DNA of 64,000 nt from Stomoxys calcitrans. Taxonomy: Eukaryota > Arthropoda > Insecta > Diptera > Muscidae. The translations under genes were made by a program, and so were the position numbers. Below are positions 21,613 to 34,129 of this stretch, in pieces. The stretch covers positions 5,022,648 to 5,086,647 of the forward strand of contig NC_081552.1 of assembly GCF_963082655.1 (NCBI RefSeq), given 5' to 3'. The notes under the pieces were generated by a model that was given only the letters and a program-made list of their open reading frames with translations, ran no database searches and was not told where the DNA came from. Position 1 is the stretch's first letter; every line of letters begins with the position of its first letter.

Positions 21613-24041
21613 TCAACAGTTCAGGCTTCCTACACTGTTACTCAAAGTTACTATGTAGGGTATCATATTGTCAATTTGCACTTGACCCACTAGGTTCGAA
21701 AAGAACAAATCTTCCACACAGTCCGACTCTAAGGCACTCAGGGGCATTAGGTTGAGAACGAGACTGTTAAAACGTTCGTCCGCTTCATAAGCCGACAAAT
21801 CTTGGGACATGATTAATTTCCGTAGACTATTCAGACTAGATTGCTGCACGCGCTGAACGTAGGTTCGTAAACAATGGTCTTTACGTCGCAAGAAACAGAG
21901 CGCATTGAAAAGGCAGGTCAATCGCAAAAGGGCGTATTCCATGTCGCTACATTCCAGTGACTGTATATTTTGTATGAACGAATTTAGACGCGCTATGTGT
22001 TCACTTAGTTTTTTGATTTTCAGTGGTTCGATTTTGTCCACATCTGCCATTTGGCGTACGTTGCTTATCAGTGTATTGATTATAGTTCGTTGAGAGAGAT
22101 TACGCACTTGTGCCACGCTTATTGCCAGCAAGGAAGGCCAGGATGAACGCAGTAATGCTACTTGCGCTCGTTGGGGTAGTTCCACAAATGCGGGAACTTT
22201 GCGCAGCCAAACAACGGTAAGGAAAATAATACGAGAGCCCGACTCGCACACATAGTGGACATTGAAGTAGGACGATACTAGCGTTGGAGTTTGCAGATTG
22301 AAACTGGCATAGTTCGATGAAATCAATTCATTTTCGAACACCGTCTCGTTCACTATGAACTCTTGGCCATCATCCATATCTCTGCTATCGTTGAAATCGT
22401 CCTCATTGCCGCTTTGGTCGCCCATTTCGTCGTCCTCATTCAGCTCGTTTTTAATTGAAAGGCCATTGCCGCCTGTGGGCATACTGTCAAGTTGTTGCTT
22501 TATGGGCTGCAATAGCTGCAAAGCTTTATCTATCACCCGCTTATCCAATTGCGTTTGTATAAAACTGACAGCTGTAGGTGGATTAGGAGCCAAAGCCTCA
22601 AGGTTGAAATTGATACTTTGGTTATTATTGTTGGTCGCTGTTGTGGAAAGGTTTTGCAAACACAACGATGTAGTGTTGTCAAATGTGTCATCTTCCTCAT
22701 CGTCGTTGTCGTCTATATGGTGTTTGGGTTCCGGGGAATAACTGATATGCTTATTTGAGCTGGAAGATGATTGACTTGATAGTTGTTGGTGGTGTTGATG
22801 CTGCTGCTGCTGTTGTTGTTGTTGTTGTTGATGATGATGATGAGCTTGCTGTTGCTGTTGTTGAGTAGCTAGCACTTGTGTTTTTGGCAGAGATTCAAAG
22901 TTAGAATTCAAATCTTATTATGATACATCATGTACGACTTACTTAAGGTCTGTGTGAGTTCGGCAAAGTTTAAGCCCATGGGAAATATGCCAGCAGCTGC
23001 TGTGGTCGAAAAAGCAGCTGCCGCGTTTGTGGCCGCTGCAGCTGCACTTAAGTTGTGATTGAAAAGAGAAGGCGAGAGTTTCGATCTCGGCTGAAACTGG
23101 GGACTAGTATTTGATTTCATCGATGCTGCTCCTGCCCCACTGCCTCCTCCGCCGACAGTCAAGCTTTGCACAGCTTGACTGGTTGACGCTGATGACATGG
23201 GATCTTTCTTATCCAAAATTGGCTTTCTTTCATGTTGTACAGCTGGAATTTGCAAATAAAGGTCAAACGTAAAATGAAAGATTAGAATATTGGACAAAAC
23301 AAGTATTTCGAAATGAAAAAATGATCATGCATAAACTAGTTCTTGGAGATTTTGCATAAAATTTTGGCTAAGCTTTGCTGGACATGCACAACACATAATC
23401 TTTGAAGATTTATTTTCAAGCGTGTGTCTGTGTGCCTATTTGAAATGAAACTGGATGAAGATATGTGGTTGTCCTCAAAAGCCAAAAAGGGTTAGTGGAA
23501 GCCAAAGATATTTTTTTTTGGTAAAAAACGGTGTTAGATGTTTGTCGACATTATTAAATGAAAATTACAATCACTTCTCATGCCGCTGGCCAAGCATTTC
23601 TGCAATCTGCAGAACTGGCAACGATTGCGGTGATGTTTGTTTATTTCACAGTTCATGGCTCCCCTGCACTGGTAGCCCAGTTGTTTGCGTATCGATCGCT
23701 TGAAGAATCCTTTACATCCTTCACAACTGATGGCTCCATAATGACGGCCGGAAGCTCTATCACCGCACACCAGGCACAATTCCACGTTCATATTGTTGCT
23801 GCTATTCGCTGCAGAAGATGCACTACCAGCAACAGCTCCACAGCCACCTGCTCCGTGTGTTTGCTGCGTATGATTCACAAAATATTTATCTGTGCAAATA
23901 AAAGAACAATAGGTTTGGCGTTAGTACTGGAACTTGAATTGTTCTACACAAATGTTGTAGAGTTGAAAAGCAAAAAAAAAATAAATAACAACGACAAGAG
24001 CCTTGAGCCTCACCTTCAGCTTGAAAACCACTTGTGCCCAT
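21613..24041 (-). CDS. Hr78: Nuclear receptor Hr78 (NR2D, TR2/TR4 orthologue), 4 coding exons
   Basis: Exons 24041-24014, 23889-23569, 23242-22943, 22874-21613; 636 residues. The DNA-binding domain starts at C48 with '[18 protein letters not shown]', P-box CEGCKG, and ends '[19 protein letters not shown]', as in DHR78 and vertebrate TR2/TR4. A Gln/His tract begins near residue 221, then an acidic stretch, then the ligand-binding domain ('[20 protein letters not shown]'). DHR78 binds direct-repeat elements, many of them ecdysone-response sites, and is needed for larval growth and metamorphosis. The first coding exon is only 28 nt, and joining it to the next preserves phase. The third intron is set at 68 nt (22942-22875), with a CTAAC branch-like site; joining to the first possible AG would leave an impossible 29-nt intron. 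TTTATT at 21514 may be the poly(A) signal. Non-coding 5' exons are likely upstream. Confidence 0.93.
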
Positions 24042-25150
24042 TGTCGGAGCTTTATAAAGTGGCCCCGTCGCACACCTTTTGCTCGGCTGGCCCCTCACTC
24101 TTATTGTCTTTTTGTTCAACGTGTGGGTTTTTTGCTCTTCTCTACTCTCCCGAAACCGATACACTGCACGGTGAGTTGTTGTTGCTTTATAAAATTCTTG
24201 ACCTTTTTCGTTTCCCCTCCGGTCGCCGTCGCACAAACGACTAAAATTCTATGCAGTCGCAGCAGCAGCGGCAGTCAAGTAAAGCCAGAAGCACTTGTTT
24301 TCTAGTTCAGTTCAGTACATATCATCGTACCTACATCCATACTACTCCACACTTCTTTCTAACTACACACAGCCATAGCTACACACACACACGCAAACAC
24401 ATGTAAAAAGTAAGACAAAATTGTTGCTTCGCTTGGGCTTTTGGTTGGTAATATTTTCCTTTATGTGGCTCGTTTTTTTATAGCTTCCAATGGCTGACTT
24501 TAACTCGAGGTCAATCACTTTGATATATACGCTACTTTAGGTTTCTTTTTATTGACCACAGAAACATCGAACACTTCAACATCTAAAATATCTGAGATGT
24601 AATTTTGTAATACACTTTGGGAAGCATTTATGCCAGAGTTAACTCTGTGTCAGTTCAAATTAGCACATTTCTCCTTCCAATAAGTCGGATTAGAATCTTT
24701 TATCTTCTATTTTCTTGTTAGTTGTGTGCTGTGAGCAGATGACAGTGCCGGCAGGCATTAGTGTTGACGGCGTTCGTTGATAGAGTGAAATTTATATTAC
24801 AATGACGTTGGCTCAGACGTTTGCACGACGTATGCCAAATCTTTTGAAACGGTTTCAGTTTTTGAATTACTTTTTTGGTGTGGTGTGAGATACATATATG
24901 ATATGGCGAGTGAGATATATGAAATTTTATTCAAACATTTCATTTTTCATGTCTTTTAAATTATAAGTGACATACAATTGACAAACCCAGCGAAAAACTT
25001 CATTGCCTAGACATTCTGGGTTGTATTTTTTATTGTTACTAAGCGACATCTGGTTTAATTTTTTTAAATCTGCTCAAGCGTTGCCATATGATTGAATTCT
25101 TGGTGCAAGAACAACAGGATCGTTACATTAAAATTTGTAATACACAATTA
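24042..25150. other. Upstream region of Hr78, no gene seen
   Basis: Likely holds the 5' untranslated sequence and possibly the promoter of Hr78. The 229-codon frame on the other strand at 23558-24244 is antisense to Hr78 coding sequence and is not a gene. No repeat is recognised here. Confidence 0.4.
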
Positions 25151-25387
25151 TTGGGTTGCCCAAAAAGTAATTGTGGATTTTTTAAAAGAAAGTAAATGCA
25201 TTTTTAATAATACTTAGAATGAACTTTAATCAAATATACTTTTTTTACACTTTCTTTCTAAAGCAAGCTAAAAAGTAACAGCTGATAACTGACAGAAGAA
25301 AGAATGCAATTATAGAGTCACAAGCTGTGAAAAAATTTGTCAACGCCAACTATATGAAAAATCCGCAATTACTTTTTGGGCAACCCA
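25151..25387 (+). mobile_element. 237-bp TA-flanked MITE, copy 3
   Basis: Complete copy with both TTGGGTTGCCCAAAAAGTAA termini and TA on each side. By eye it differs from copy 2 at a handful of positions, so the family amplified fairly recently. Confidence 0.9.
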
Positions 25388-27650
25388 ATAGTAATGTTTT
25401 GTTTAGTTTTTACATATTACATACAATTATTTTTGTTTCATTATTTATTTTTATATTATAAAGAAACTACAGAATTTCCCGAAATTGAAGAACTTGTGGC
25501 ACAATCTCATGTAAAACGTGATACTTTAATTGAATATGGTCGTTAGATTGATGACAAAAAAAAAACTTGGAATTTTAATTAAAAATTCTGTGTGAATCCA
25601 AAACCCATTCCAATATGGCAATGAAATAGAAATTTTGAAGAAAATTATGCATAAACGCTTGTATACCATGAAATGTCGACCTGCGACCCTTTAAAGAAAA
25701 CAATGAACAACAATATGATAAAGTTGGTTATTTGTTCATTATATCCAAATCGGGTAACTTTTTTTTTGTGCAACAGCTCTTGTTTTTGAGATATAGTATA
25801 GGGCCATAATATATGATTTCTACACTTCACACAGATCTTCGGTTTTTCGATATTAAAAAATTTGTTATTGTCGTATTTCGACATGAGTTTGCAAAGGCGA
25901 TGTTGTGTGCTGGATCTTAATATATATCTATTTGACAAATATAAAAACCCTATATTGGACTTTGTTAAAGTGGCGTACTAGCAGTACTTTAAAATTGATT
26001 TAAAGCATCAGGACAATCCATTGGTTCGTCATTTTATATGCCAGAAATGTGTGATATGTCTAGGGCTATGTTCCAGTCGAAAAAGAGATGCCGTAAAATC
26101 CAGAGCATCCATGAATTGGTGTCTTGATTTACAAATATTTTTTTGCCAAGTATTTTTATATGGAAAATGAGTGAACAAGGTGTCGTACGATGTATGACAT
26201 ATAAGGGCATATTTATCGAAAAGTAAACATACGCAGCCAAGTCTAATAAATTTAATCCATTAACGCCTGACCCTCGATTCCCTTGTCCGATTTTGATGAA
26301 ATTTCATGTAGTCAATATTCAGTAGTCATTTTTTAAAATGCGTTTAAGCACACTTTTTTTTTTAAAGAAAGTTGAAGCCACTATGTTTTTACAACAAAAA
26401 AGTTATTTTCTTCATATCATATGATTATTTAGCGAAGAAAAATGGATTTTAATGACTTTTACATACAATCGTACCTGCTGTTAAAAGTTATCGCCATAAA
26501 TTATTTGTTTTTTTTTTGAAATTCCAATCAACAAATGCAACGATTTCCAGAAATCTCATATTTTTGTATTTACACATATTTTGTTATATGTTTTTTTGGA
26601 TATAAAAAATTGCCGACGTTCGACAAGACAATTTTCCCCTAAAGGTTGGTACTATATTCGGGTTTCGCGGTGAAACTCTATACCAAAATATGAGCGGAAA
26701 ATATTGACGAAAAGTGTTCATTTCGCTGTAACTTGTTTTTTTATGTAAGGGAAATTTACATTTTACGACGCCCAAAAAGAGCACAACTACTGTCGCTTCG
26801 CAACAAGTCGTTTTCTTACGTAAAATAAACGCGATCGCCAAACTTCTAATTGTAACTAAATGTTTGTTAGTGTTAGTGATCTTGCTCACGTGTACTTACA
26901 CGGGGTGGAAAATATTATTTGTGGATGCATAAATAAGATACTATTTGTATAACAATATAAATAAATATACTTATAAAATAAATAAAACAAAAATGTTTCT
27001 TTCTTAACAAGCTGTTATAATAAATCTGTACGAAGTAATAATGATTTTGAAAGAAAGTGGTGTTCTTTTGGTCTTGCTATTATAACAACATTATTTTTAT
27101 ACAAGTGGAAGTTGCTGGCAAAGACGTTTGGAAAGTTGTGCTTATTTAACTAATACCAACGAAGATACCACAAAATCTAATTATTTTTACAGATAAAAGC
27201 TGAATGCGTTTCCTTTTAAATAGTTTTGTATTTCATTATTTATTAATTTTGAAGGAGTGGGTTTTGTTTGAAATTGCAACAACATGTATGAATTTGAGTA
27301 CGGCCCACACACTCACATTTGTGTGTAAGCATGTACATAAGCAGCTGTTAAATGGTTGGTGCCATATTATTTTTTATATGCAAATGCCAAAGAAAGCCAA
27401 AAAAAAATCAAATGTGGTAACCTCTTCAAACCACTGAAAGAACGATTTAAGGACATTTTCCTCCAAAAAAACGTAGTACCAGCCTTAAAACATGAACTTA
27501 TATGGCGGGAAAAATTGTTTTTAACCAGTTTCATTCGTCTACTTTTCGCCAATTTGAATCCTAGCCCGAGCTAGAATTTTTCCATGACATTTTAAGTCGA
27601 TCTTGTCATGTCTGTCTGCGGAAAGCAAGCTAACATTCAAGGGAGTATAG
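25388..27650. other. Intergenic AT-rich DNA, no gene seen
   Basis: About 2.3 kb with only short frames. The stretches 'aaggttggtactatattcgg' at 26644 and 'gtagtaccagcctta' at 27473 resemble the ends of the element at 17281-18578, but a matched pair could not be shown. Confidence 0.4.
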
Positions 27651-27654
27651 CTAG

Positions 27655-27845
27655 GAGGCCAAGGGAGTATTGCGAGGTACTACGTTATGTAAAACATCTC
27701 TCCAAAGAGGTGTCGCACAACGGCACGCCGTTCGGACTCGGCTATAATAAGGAGGCCCCTTATCATTGAGCTTAAACATGAATCGGACTGCACTCATTGA
27801 TATGTGAGAAGTTTGCCCCTGTTCCTTAGTGGAAAATTTGCAATT
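27655..27845 (+). repeat. SINE fragment, head missing
   Basis: Body matches the complete SINE: 'gcgaggtactac', 'gcacgccgttcggactcggc', 'cttatcattgagcttaaaca' and the end 'gtttgcccctgttccttagt'. The tRNA-like head with the B box is lost. Confidence 0.75.
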
Positions 27846-27849
27846 TATT

Positions 27850-28617
27850 TATAGCTTGGCGCTTGAAATTTTGCACAAATACTTCCTAGTTGTGTAGGTC
27901 GGTTGGGATAACAACTGCTCTATATGTGCAAATAGGTCAATGTATGCATGGAAGCTAATTGTGAATCTGTCAATTGTGAATCTGTCAACAATGTCAACAA
28001 TTGTAATTATATGTGCCACTTTTCGTGACAATCCGTTAACAAATGACCACATTAGTCCAAAATATTCAAAGTCGGGTAAACATATATACATATATATATA
28101 TGGGGGCTATGTCCTTAGAAATTGTGGTCGTCGTCGAGAAAACATTGTTTTGTTTTGGGAAGATTGGTGAATAAATGTGCTTGCAGCTGCTTTAGAAGTG
28201 AAAATCGGGCGATATATATATATGGGAGCTATATCTAAATCTGAACCGATTTCCAGTAACATCGAGAGTCATAAGAAAACCCTTCCTGCCAAATTTCAAC
28301 AGAATTGCTTAACAAAGGACCACATTAACATTATTGTAATATTACTCAAAATCGGGCGAACATATATATGGGAGCTATATCTAAATCTGAATCGTACGCC
28401 AAAAAAATGTATGTGGCAAATTTTAAAACGATTGTATAAAAATTGCGACCTGTACTTTCTGCACAAATTAACGTGGACAGATGGACATATGTAGCTAAAT
28501 CGCATCAAAAAGTGATTCTGAGTCGATCAATAACCTATCTCTCTTCCTTCTGGGTATTACAAACAAATGCAAAAAGTTATAATACCCTGTACCACAGTGG
28601 TGGTTTAGGGTATAAAA
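27850..28617. repeat. 153-bp-period family pieces ending in a hairpin terminus
   Basis: Pieces in both orientations: 'ttgtgtaggtcggttggga' near 27890, 'tatgggagctatatctaaat' at about 28224 and 28369. At 28580-28617 is 'taccctgtaccacagtggtg' followed by 'gtttagggtataa', a near-palindromic terminus. The same hairpin, reversed, starts the element at 63205. Confidence 0.6.
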
Positions 28618-28664
28618 ATGTTTGCAACTTTGTTGTGTTTTCTTTGTTAGGTCGGCCAATTTCA

Positions 28665-29395
28665 TAGCACTCATAGCATAGCTTTGACAGAGCAGCGAGC
28701 TGAATCTGGAAATAAACAGCGTAGTCAACGAATATAAGCGGAATTTGTGGCTGGAATACTTGGAGCAATGTAACATAGGTTCCGGGTTAGGCAAGCTGTG
28801 GTCTACTTTCGAAATCCGGTTGGCGGGATGACAGGAGGTCAGTCACTTTTGGCGACGTAGCTGTGACTGTTTGTTTTGTGCGCCTGGTATGGCCGGCTAA
28901 TGAATTTATTTTTATTTTTTCCCAAAGGGGGAAAGAGTCGAGCTAATTTGACCAAGGGAATAAATATCACAAGAAATGAAGGATTTGTTTTATTGATTAC
29001 TCAAAAGAATTTCCAGACAACAAATGGAATTTGATCACATGCACGCCAATTGTAAACGTATCTTAGGTGGCTGGTCTAATCAACAGTACAATAGTGCTGC
29101 TATCCTCCCGTCTGTCGGGCCTACAGTTCATAGCATGTTCATTTGCATAAGATCTGCCGCCTCAACTCCTACAGACAAGAATTTATGCCGACGTGCAGAA
29201 TGTATGTCCCGATTGTGACCGGGGACCATACGCCACATGTCACCTGTTCATCTGCCCAGCCAGACCCACTCGACTTAAACCCAGATCCCTCTGGACGCAC
29301 CCCATCTTAGTCGCAGAGTTCCTGGATCTGCATACTCAACAGAATCAAGCGGACGAAAGATAGAACACAACAAACTGCTACAACAACAACGAGCT
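28665..29395 (+). pseudogene. 3' remnant of a Jockey-type non-LTR retrotransposon
   Basis: 28690-28835 resembles the stretch preceding the C-terminus of Jockey-type reverse transcriptases ('LWLEYLEQCN', 'GLGKLWSTFE'). 29184-29363 is an open tail with the zinc-knuckle-like 'VCPDCDRGPYATCHLFICPA' and 'PRSLWTHPILVAEFLDL', ending in TAG. An indel near 29180 breaks the frame and the two parts are not contiguous in coding sense. The element is inactive. Confidence 0.65.
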
Positions 29396-29414
29396 TGCAA
29401 ATATAAATAGCACA

Positions 29415-29712
29415 TTTTGCCCATGCTCATTCCACCAAGGAACAGGGGCAAACTTCTCACATATCAATGAATGCAGTCTGATTCAAGTTGAAGCTCAATG
29501 ATAATGGGCCTACTTTTTATAGCGGAGTCCGAACGACGTGCCACAGTGCGCCACCTCTTTGGAGAGAAGCTTTTGCATGGTATAGTACTTCACAAATGTT
29601 GCCAGCTTAAGAACGCAACTGATATTTTTTTTTCAGATGGTCTCGCCAGGATTCGAACCCGGGCGTTCATCACCATAGGCGGTCATGCTACCCTCTACGC
29701 TACGGTGGCTAC
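29415..29712 (-). repeat. tRNA-derived SINE, nearly complete
   Basis: Reverse-strand copy with head, B box (GGTTCGAATCC, forward sense, over 29649-29659) and body. An extra T-rich stretch with 'aacgcaactgata' at 29612-29636 lies between head and body. It follows directly after the non-LTR remnant. Confidence 0.85.
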
Positions 29713-29862
29713 GGTCTCAGGTCATCAAAATGGGCTAAACTGACCTCCCTGTGAACACATTTTTTTGATGAGCTACCCATTGACACAGGCCAGTAGAATC
29801 AATTGTGGTTGGGTATTCAAGTTTCAGCAGTACAAAATCTCTTGCAATCAATAGAGGCAAAA

Positions 29863-29890
29863 AGTGTGTGTGTGTGTGTTTTTTTTAATT
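29863..29890. repeat. (GT)n then T-run microsatellite
   Basis: About nine GT units followed by a run of T. The surrounding 29713-30500 shows no gene or recognised repeat. Confidence 0.7.
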
Positions 29891-30509
29891 TTCTCTCTTA
29901 AACACATTGGCGAGAGGAGAGCTGCAAGTGGTAATGTGTTAAATGTGTCAATAAATTTTAATTGGACTTTTTATTCGCATCATGATGGTCTTGGGGACAC
30001 ACTTCATATTGAAACACTCACACCCATACATGCGGGTATGTGTGAGAGTTTGTTCTTATTTGAGTGGGGGATGTGTGTTTGCGTTACACCAAATCACCTG
30101 TTAAATAAAATACAATTAAAATTTTATGCGTCAATGATTCTCAATAAAATGTGGCCAATTCATAATTTGTTTGATAAAGACCGGACAGAAATCATGCCAA
30201 ATTAACGGTTTGATGCTAGGTGTGCTTGTTCATAGGTCGTAGGCTCAGGCGTTTGAAAAAAAGGAAAAGGTGTATCTTAAGGTTCGTTTACACTGTGGGA
30301 TTCTTTACCCCATTCCAGAAAGGTGTTGCATGTATTGGCTGTATATTACTAACTTGTAAAGAAAAACTAATTTTTACGGATTACTTCGAGTCTACAGAAT
30401 AATACAAAAATAAGATTGTTTTTCAATAAGTTGGCTATGCCATTTTTATTCTAATTTTTCGTAAAATAGGCCAAGGAAATATTCCATTTCGTGTAAAAAA
30501 TATATTTAT

Positions 30510-32970
30510 TTTGGATACCCACCACCTCGGTTATATATGTAAACCACCTTTCGTCATAATCCGGATATATCGGATATATCGAAATATGGTCCGATTTGGA
30601 TTAGGTTAGGTTGAAAAGAGGGTGCAGATATTAATCCGCCCCATGCCACTATGGACATACACCTAAGCCAGTAATCGGCTTGTTGTGCGCTCTAAAAACT
30701 ATAAAGTAACCTCTAAAAAGAAAATTTTAAGTTGGGAGTTCCGTGCTACTTACAAAATCCTTAATTGTTTCCTACACCACTCCCCTAAGTTGATTCATGT
30801 CTGATATTGTGTCTCCACCTAAGTGCCGGTATCTGTTGGACGCGAAAGCTGGGCAATGACAAAGGAAATGCTCCAACGTCTCATCATCTTCCCCGCATGC
30901 CCTACACATGTTATCACTTTCCGCACCGATTTTACATAAGTAAGCTCGTAGTCCTATGTGTCCCGTTATGAAACCAATAGCTATACTGACCTCCGTCTTG
31001 CTTCCTTTCAGTAAAAGCCTCGTCTTTTCGGATGATCTGGATCCCCCATAGGATTTTCGCCGTCCTACCGACCGTTTCGCTGTTCCACAATGTTGCATGC
31101 GCATTCGTCACCCACTCCCTTAACTCGGTCTGCGTCGACAAGAAAGGCTTCGGGTTAACCAAGTTTATTGACGGAAGTCCTCTGGCCTTCACCGCCAAAT
31201 CGTCTGTCCTTTCATTTCCCCTTACTCCGTTATGGCCCGGCATCCAAACGATACGGATTTTGCCATCCTCAGAGAAGGAGTTAATCTCCTTCTTACACTG
31301 CAAGACTGTTCGTGACCTTGCCGTCGTTGTTGTTATTGCCCTTATGGCAATTTTACTATCGGTAGAGACGTTCACACTCGACGTCCTCGCGTTAGCACCA
31401 CACCACTTCACGCATTCCGTGACCGCCCGGATCTCCGTCTGTAGGCCCGTATTATGGTCAGACAGTCTAAAACAGATCTCAGTCCCTGGGTTCATAATGT
31501 AAACCCCCAGGGCCACTCTGTCCTCTAGCTTTGATCCATTCGTGTAACATGATTTCCAGATAGCATTACTAGGGTTCCGTCAATCCAAGACTGTGCCGAT
31601 GGCATCAGTGCCTCGCACTCAACTTCAAGGTTCATCTCAGGTATCCGATCGGAAACCTCTTCAATGTCAATGGGTCGGATATATAGAATAGTCTCCAGTG
31701 CCCTAGTGGACGTGATCCTCATCGCTCCGCCTATGCCAAGACAACATGTTCTCTGAACCTGTTGTATGGTCCTTATGTTGCACTTTTTCTCCATAGTAGG
31801 CCACCAAACTACTGAGGCGTAAGTAAGTATTGGTCTAATCACGCTCCTGTAGAGCCAGCGGACTATCCTAGGATTCAGGCTCCATTTCGAGCCTACGGCC
31901 TGTCTACATAGTGCCCAACATCTGTGAGCCCTCTCAGTACGCTTCTGAATGTGACACTTCCAATTCAGTTTCCTGTCCAAGATCACACCTAAGTGTCATA
32001 CCTTGAGATACTTTGTCAGATATCGAAATCGTCTTATTGAGGAAACGCGGCGCTTCGTCTTCCTCGGGAACAGGCATATTTCAGTCTTCTCTGGGCTCTG
32101 GGCCCAGAGGTATCAATGTGATCTAATAAGTACAAGTCATTGTTCAATTTTGTAGAACCAAATATTGGTATTTTTGGTAGCCATATCCAAATATAGACCG
32201 ATCTGGACTATATACGACACGGATGTCGAAAAGCCTAACATAAGTCACTGTGTCAAATTTCAATGAAATCGGATTAACAATGCACCTTTTATGGGGCCAA
32301 GACTTTAAATCGAGATATCGGTCTATATGGCAGGTATATCCAAATCTGAACCGATCTGGGCCAAATCATAGAGGGATGTCGAAGGGCCTAATACAACTCA
32401 CTGTCCCAAATTTTGGCGAAATCGAACGATAAATTCGCCTTTTATGGGTACAAGACCTTAAATCGAGAGATCGGTCTATATGGCTGCTATATCTAAATCC
32501 GGACCGATCTGACCCATATTGCAGAAAGTTGTCGAAGAGCCTAACGCAACTTACTGTCCCAAATTTAGGCGAAATTGGACAATAAATACGCCTTTTATGG
32601 GCCTAAAATCTTAAATCGAGAGATCGGTCTATATGGTAGCTATATCCAAATCTGCACCGATCTTAGCCAAATTGAAGAAGCATGTTGAAGGGCCTAACAC
32701 AACTCACTGTCCAAAATTTTAGCAAAATCGGATAACAAATGTGTCTTCTATGGACCTAAGATCCTAAATCGGCGGATCGGTCTATATGGGGCTATATCAA
32801 GATATAGTCCGATATAGCCCATTTTCGAACTTAACCTGCTTATGGACCAAAAAAGTATCCGCGCAAAGTTTCAGTTCAATATCTCTATTTTTAAAGACTG
32901 AGTGTGATTTCAACAGGCAGACGGACGGCTAGATCGTCTTAGATTTTTACGGTGATCAAGAAGGAGTAGC
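30510..32970 (+). repeat. 153-bp tandem repeat element, split by a retrotransposon
   Basis: 30510-30600 ('acccaccacctcggttatat', 'atatggtccgatttgg') and 32111-32970 look like two parts of one element. In the second part 'cggtctatatgg' recurs at 32319, 32472, 32625 and 32778, exactly 153 bp apart each time. The non-LTR element at 30601-32110 separates the parts, so it inserted later. Confidence 0.75.
30601..32110 (-). pseudogene. 5'-truncated non-LTR retrotransposon with RNase H (I/LOA type)
   Basis: On the reverse strand, 31986-31525 encodes the end of reverse transcriptase ('VILDRKLNWKCHIQKRTERA', 'YRSVIRPILTYASVVWW'). 31516-30932 encodes RNase H with its acidic residues in 'QTEIRAVTEC', 'STDSKIAI' and the 'WMPGHNGVRGNERTDDLA' motif. 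31104-30772, in another frame, ends with a CCHC-like 'CRACGEDDETLEHFLCHC'. Frames change at about 31520 and 31020-31100, so the element is broken. The catalytic part of reverse transcriptase is missing. RNase H places it in the I/LOA group of non-LTR elements. Confidence 0.8.
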
Positions 32971-33060
32971 TGTCAAAAATGGGTTAAGTTATGTTGGTAT
33001 GCCCGGTAATGACACTGTTCTAGAACATGTATATTTAGAGTGTTATAGAGATGCTACGGA

Positions 33061-33352
33061 GGCCACCGTAGCCCAGAGGTTAGCATGTCTACCTATGACG
33101 CTGAACGCCTGGGTTCGAATCCTGGCGAGACCATGAGAAAAAATTTTTCAGCGGTGGTTTTCCCCTCCTAATGCTGGCAACATTTGTGAGGTACTATGCC
33201 CTATAAAACTACTCTCCAAGAGGTGTCGCACTGCGGCACGCCGTTCGGACTCGGCTATCAAAAGGAGGTCCCTTCTCATTGAGCTTAAACTTGAATCGGA
33301 CTGCACTCAATGATTTGTGAGAAATTTGTCCCTGTTCATGGGCAAAATTTGC
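33061..33352 (+). repeat. Complete tRNA-derived SINE
   Basis: The head 33061-33133 has an A-box-like 'tagcccagaggttagca' and a perfect B box GGTTCGAATCC at 33112-33122, the two internal pol III promoter blocks. The body follows to 'gggcaaaatttgc'. This is the best reference copy in the window. No poly(A) tail is evident. It is not a functional tRNA gene: the fold is incomplete and the body is shared with headless copies. Confidence 0.88.
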
Positions 33353-34125
33353 AAAATTTTTTAGAGATGTGAAACTTTTTTACAATGGAATGAATCTCAA
33401 CGTTGCGACTTTTGGCACAATAAGAACTTGGCCCCTTACCATTAAGCGAAAACTTGAATTGGAAAGCAACCATTGATTGGTACATGGAACAGAATTTGAC
33501 TTTGCATTTGCCAATCGACATTTTAAAAATCCCTTTAATAAGTTCCAACAAAACAACCTGGCAAAAGGGAACTACACCAACAGTCAGACGAAATCAATGA
33601 AATCAACTTGTGGCGGAAAATATGTGAGCGATGCACAAGGAATATTAAAGAGTGTATCGTCGTCCATCATCTTCCATCTCTCTAATTGCTTCGTCATAAA
33701 AAAATATGGCATAAACATTGTGTTGACATCCGTAACTGGATGTTGTAAGTGGTTAAAGGACATTTGCGAATGGACAAAAACATTTTTTTTTTGATAAAAA
33801 ACGAAATCCAACGTACGAGAAATACAACGGCATTTAGTCATTACAATTGCGCGTTCAAATGTGGCTTAACCAAGTCACAGGAGGTTATTTAAAGCACGTG
33901 TGCCCGGTTGACCGGTTAACTGATTGTGTTTCCATTGTGTAGTGGCTTGGACTGTGCAAGTCCTTGCTATGACATTTCAATGCAAACACACGCTTATACA
34001 TAATTATACATTGGCGTAGGAATATGGATGTAATAAATTTCAATTTTGAAAAAATTTTCTTTGAAACAATTTTAAAAAATGTTTATAAGTTAAAAATGTT
34101 GTGAATTTTTTTTTCACGTAACCAA
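33353..34125. other. Intergenic DNA, no gene seen
   Basis: AT-rich sequence between the SINE and the non-LTR element. The open frames here are short and lie opposite one another. Confidence 0.4.
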
Positions 34126-34129
34126 CACG

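Noticed and set aside
22914..22942. A 29-nt intron in Hr78
   Set aside because: It keeps frame but is below the size a spliceosome can handle; the AG at 22876-22875 also keeps frame and gives a normal 68-nt intron.
23558..24244. A 228-codon reading frame on the + strand
   Set aside because: It is antisense to the Hr78 DNA-binding exon, whose protein match is unambiguous; no domain is visible in this frame.
26644..27490. Second element related to the one at 17281-18578
   Set aside because: Only the outer ~15 bases match between the two sides; the next bases differ, so a pair of termini is not supported.
30600..30615. Telomere-like TTAGG repeat
   Set aside because: Only two partial units, at the end of a retrotransposon copy; dipterans also lack TTAGG telomeres.
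33061..33133. Free-standing tRNA gene
   Set aside because: A and B boxes are present, but the segment is the head of a SINE with a shared body downstream, and the arms do not form a full cloverleaf by eye.
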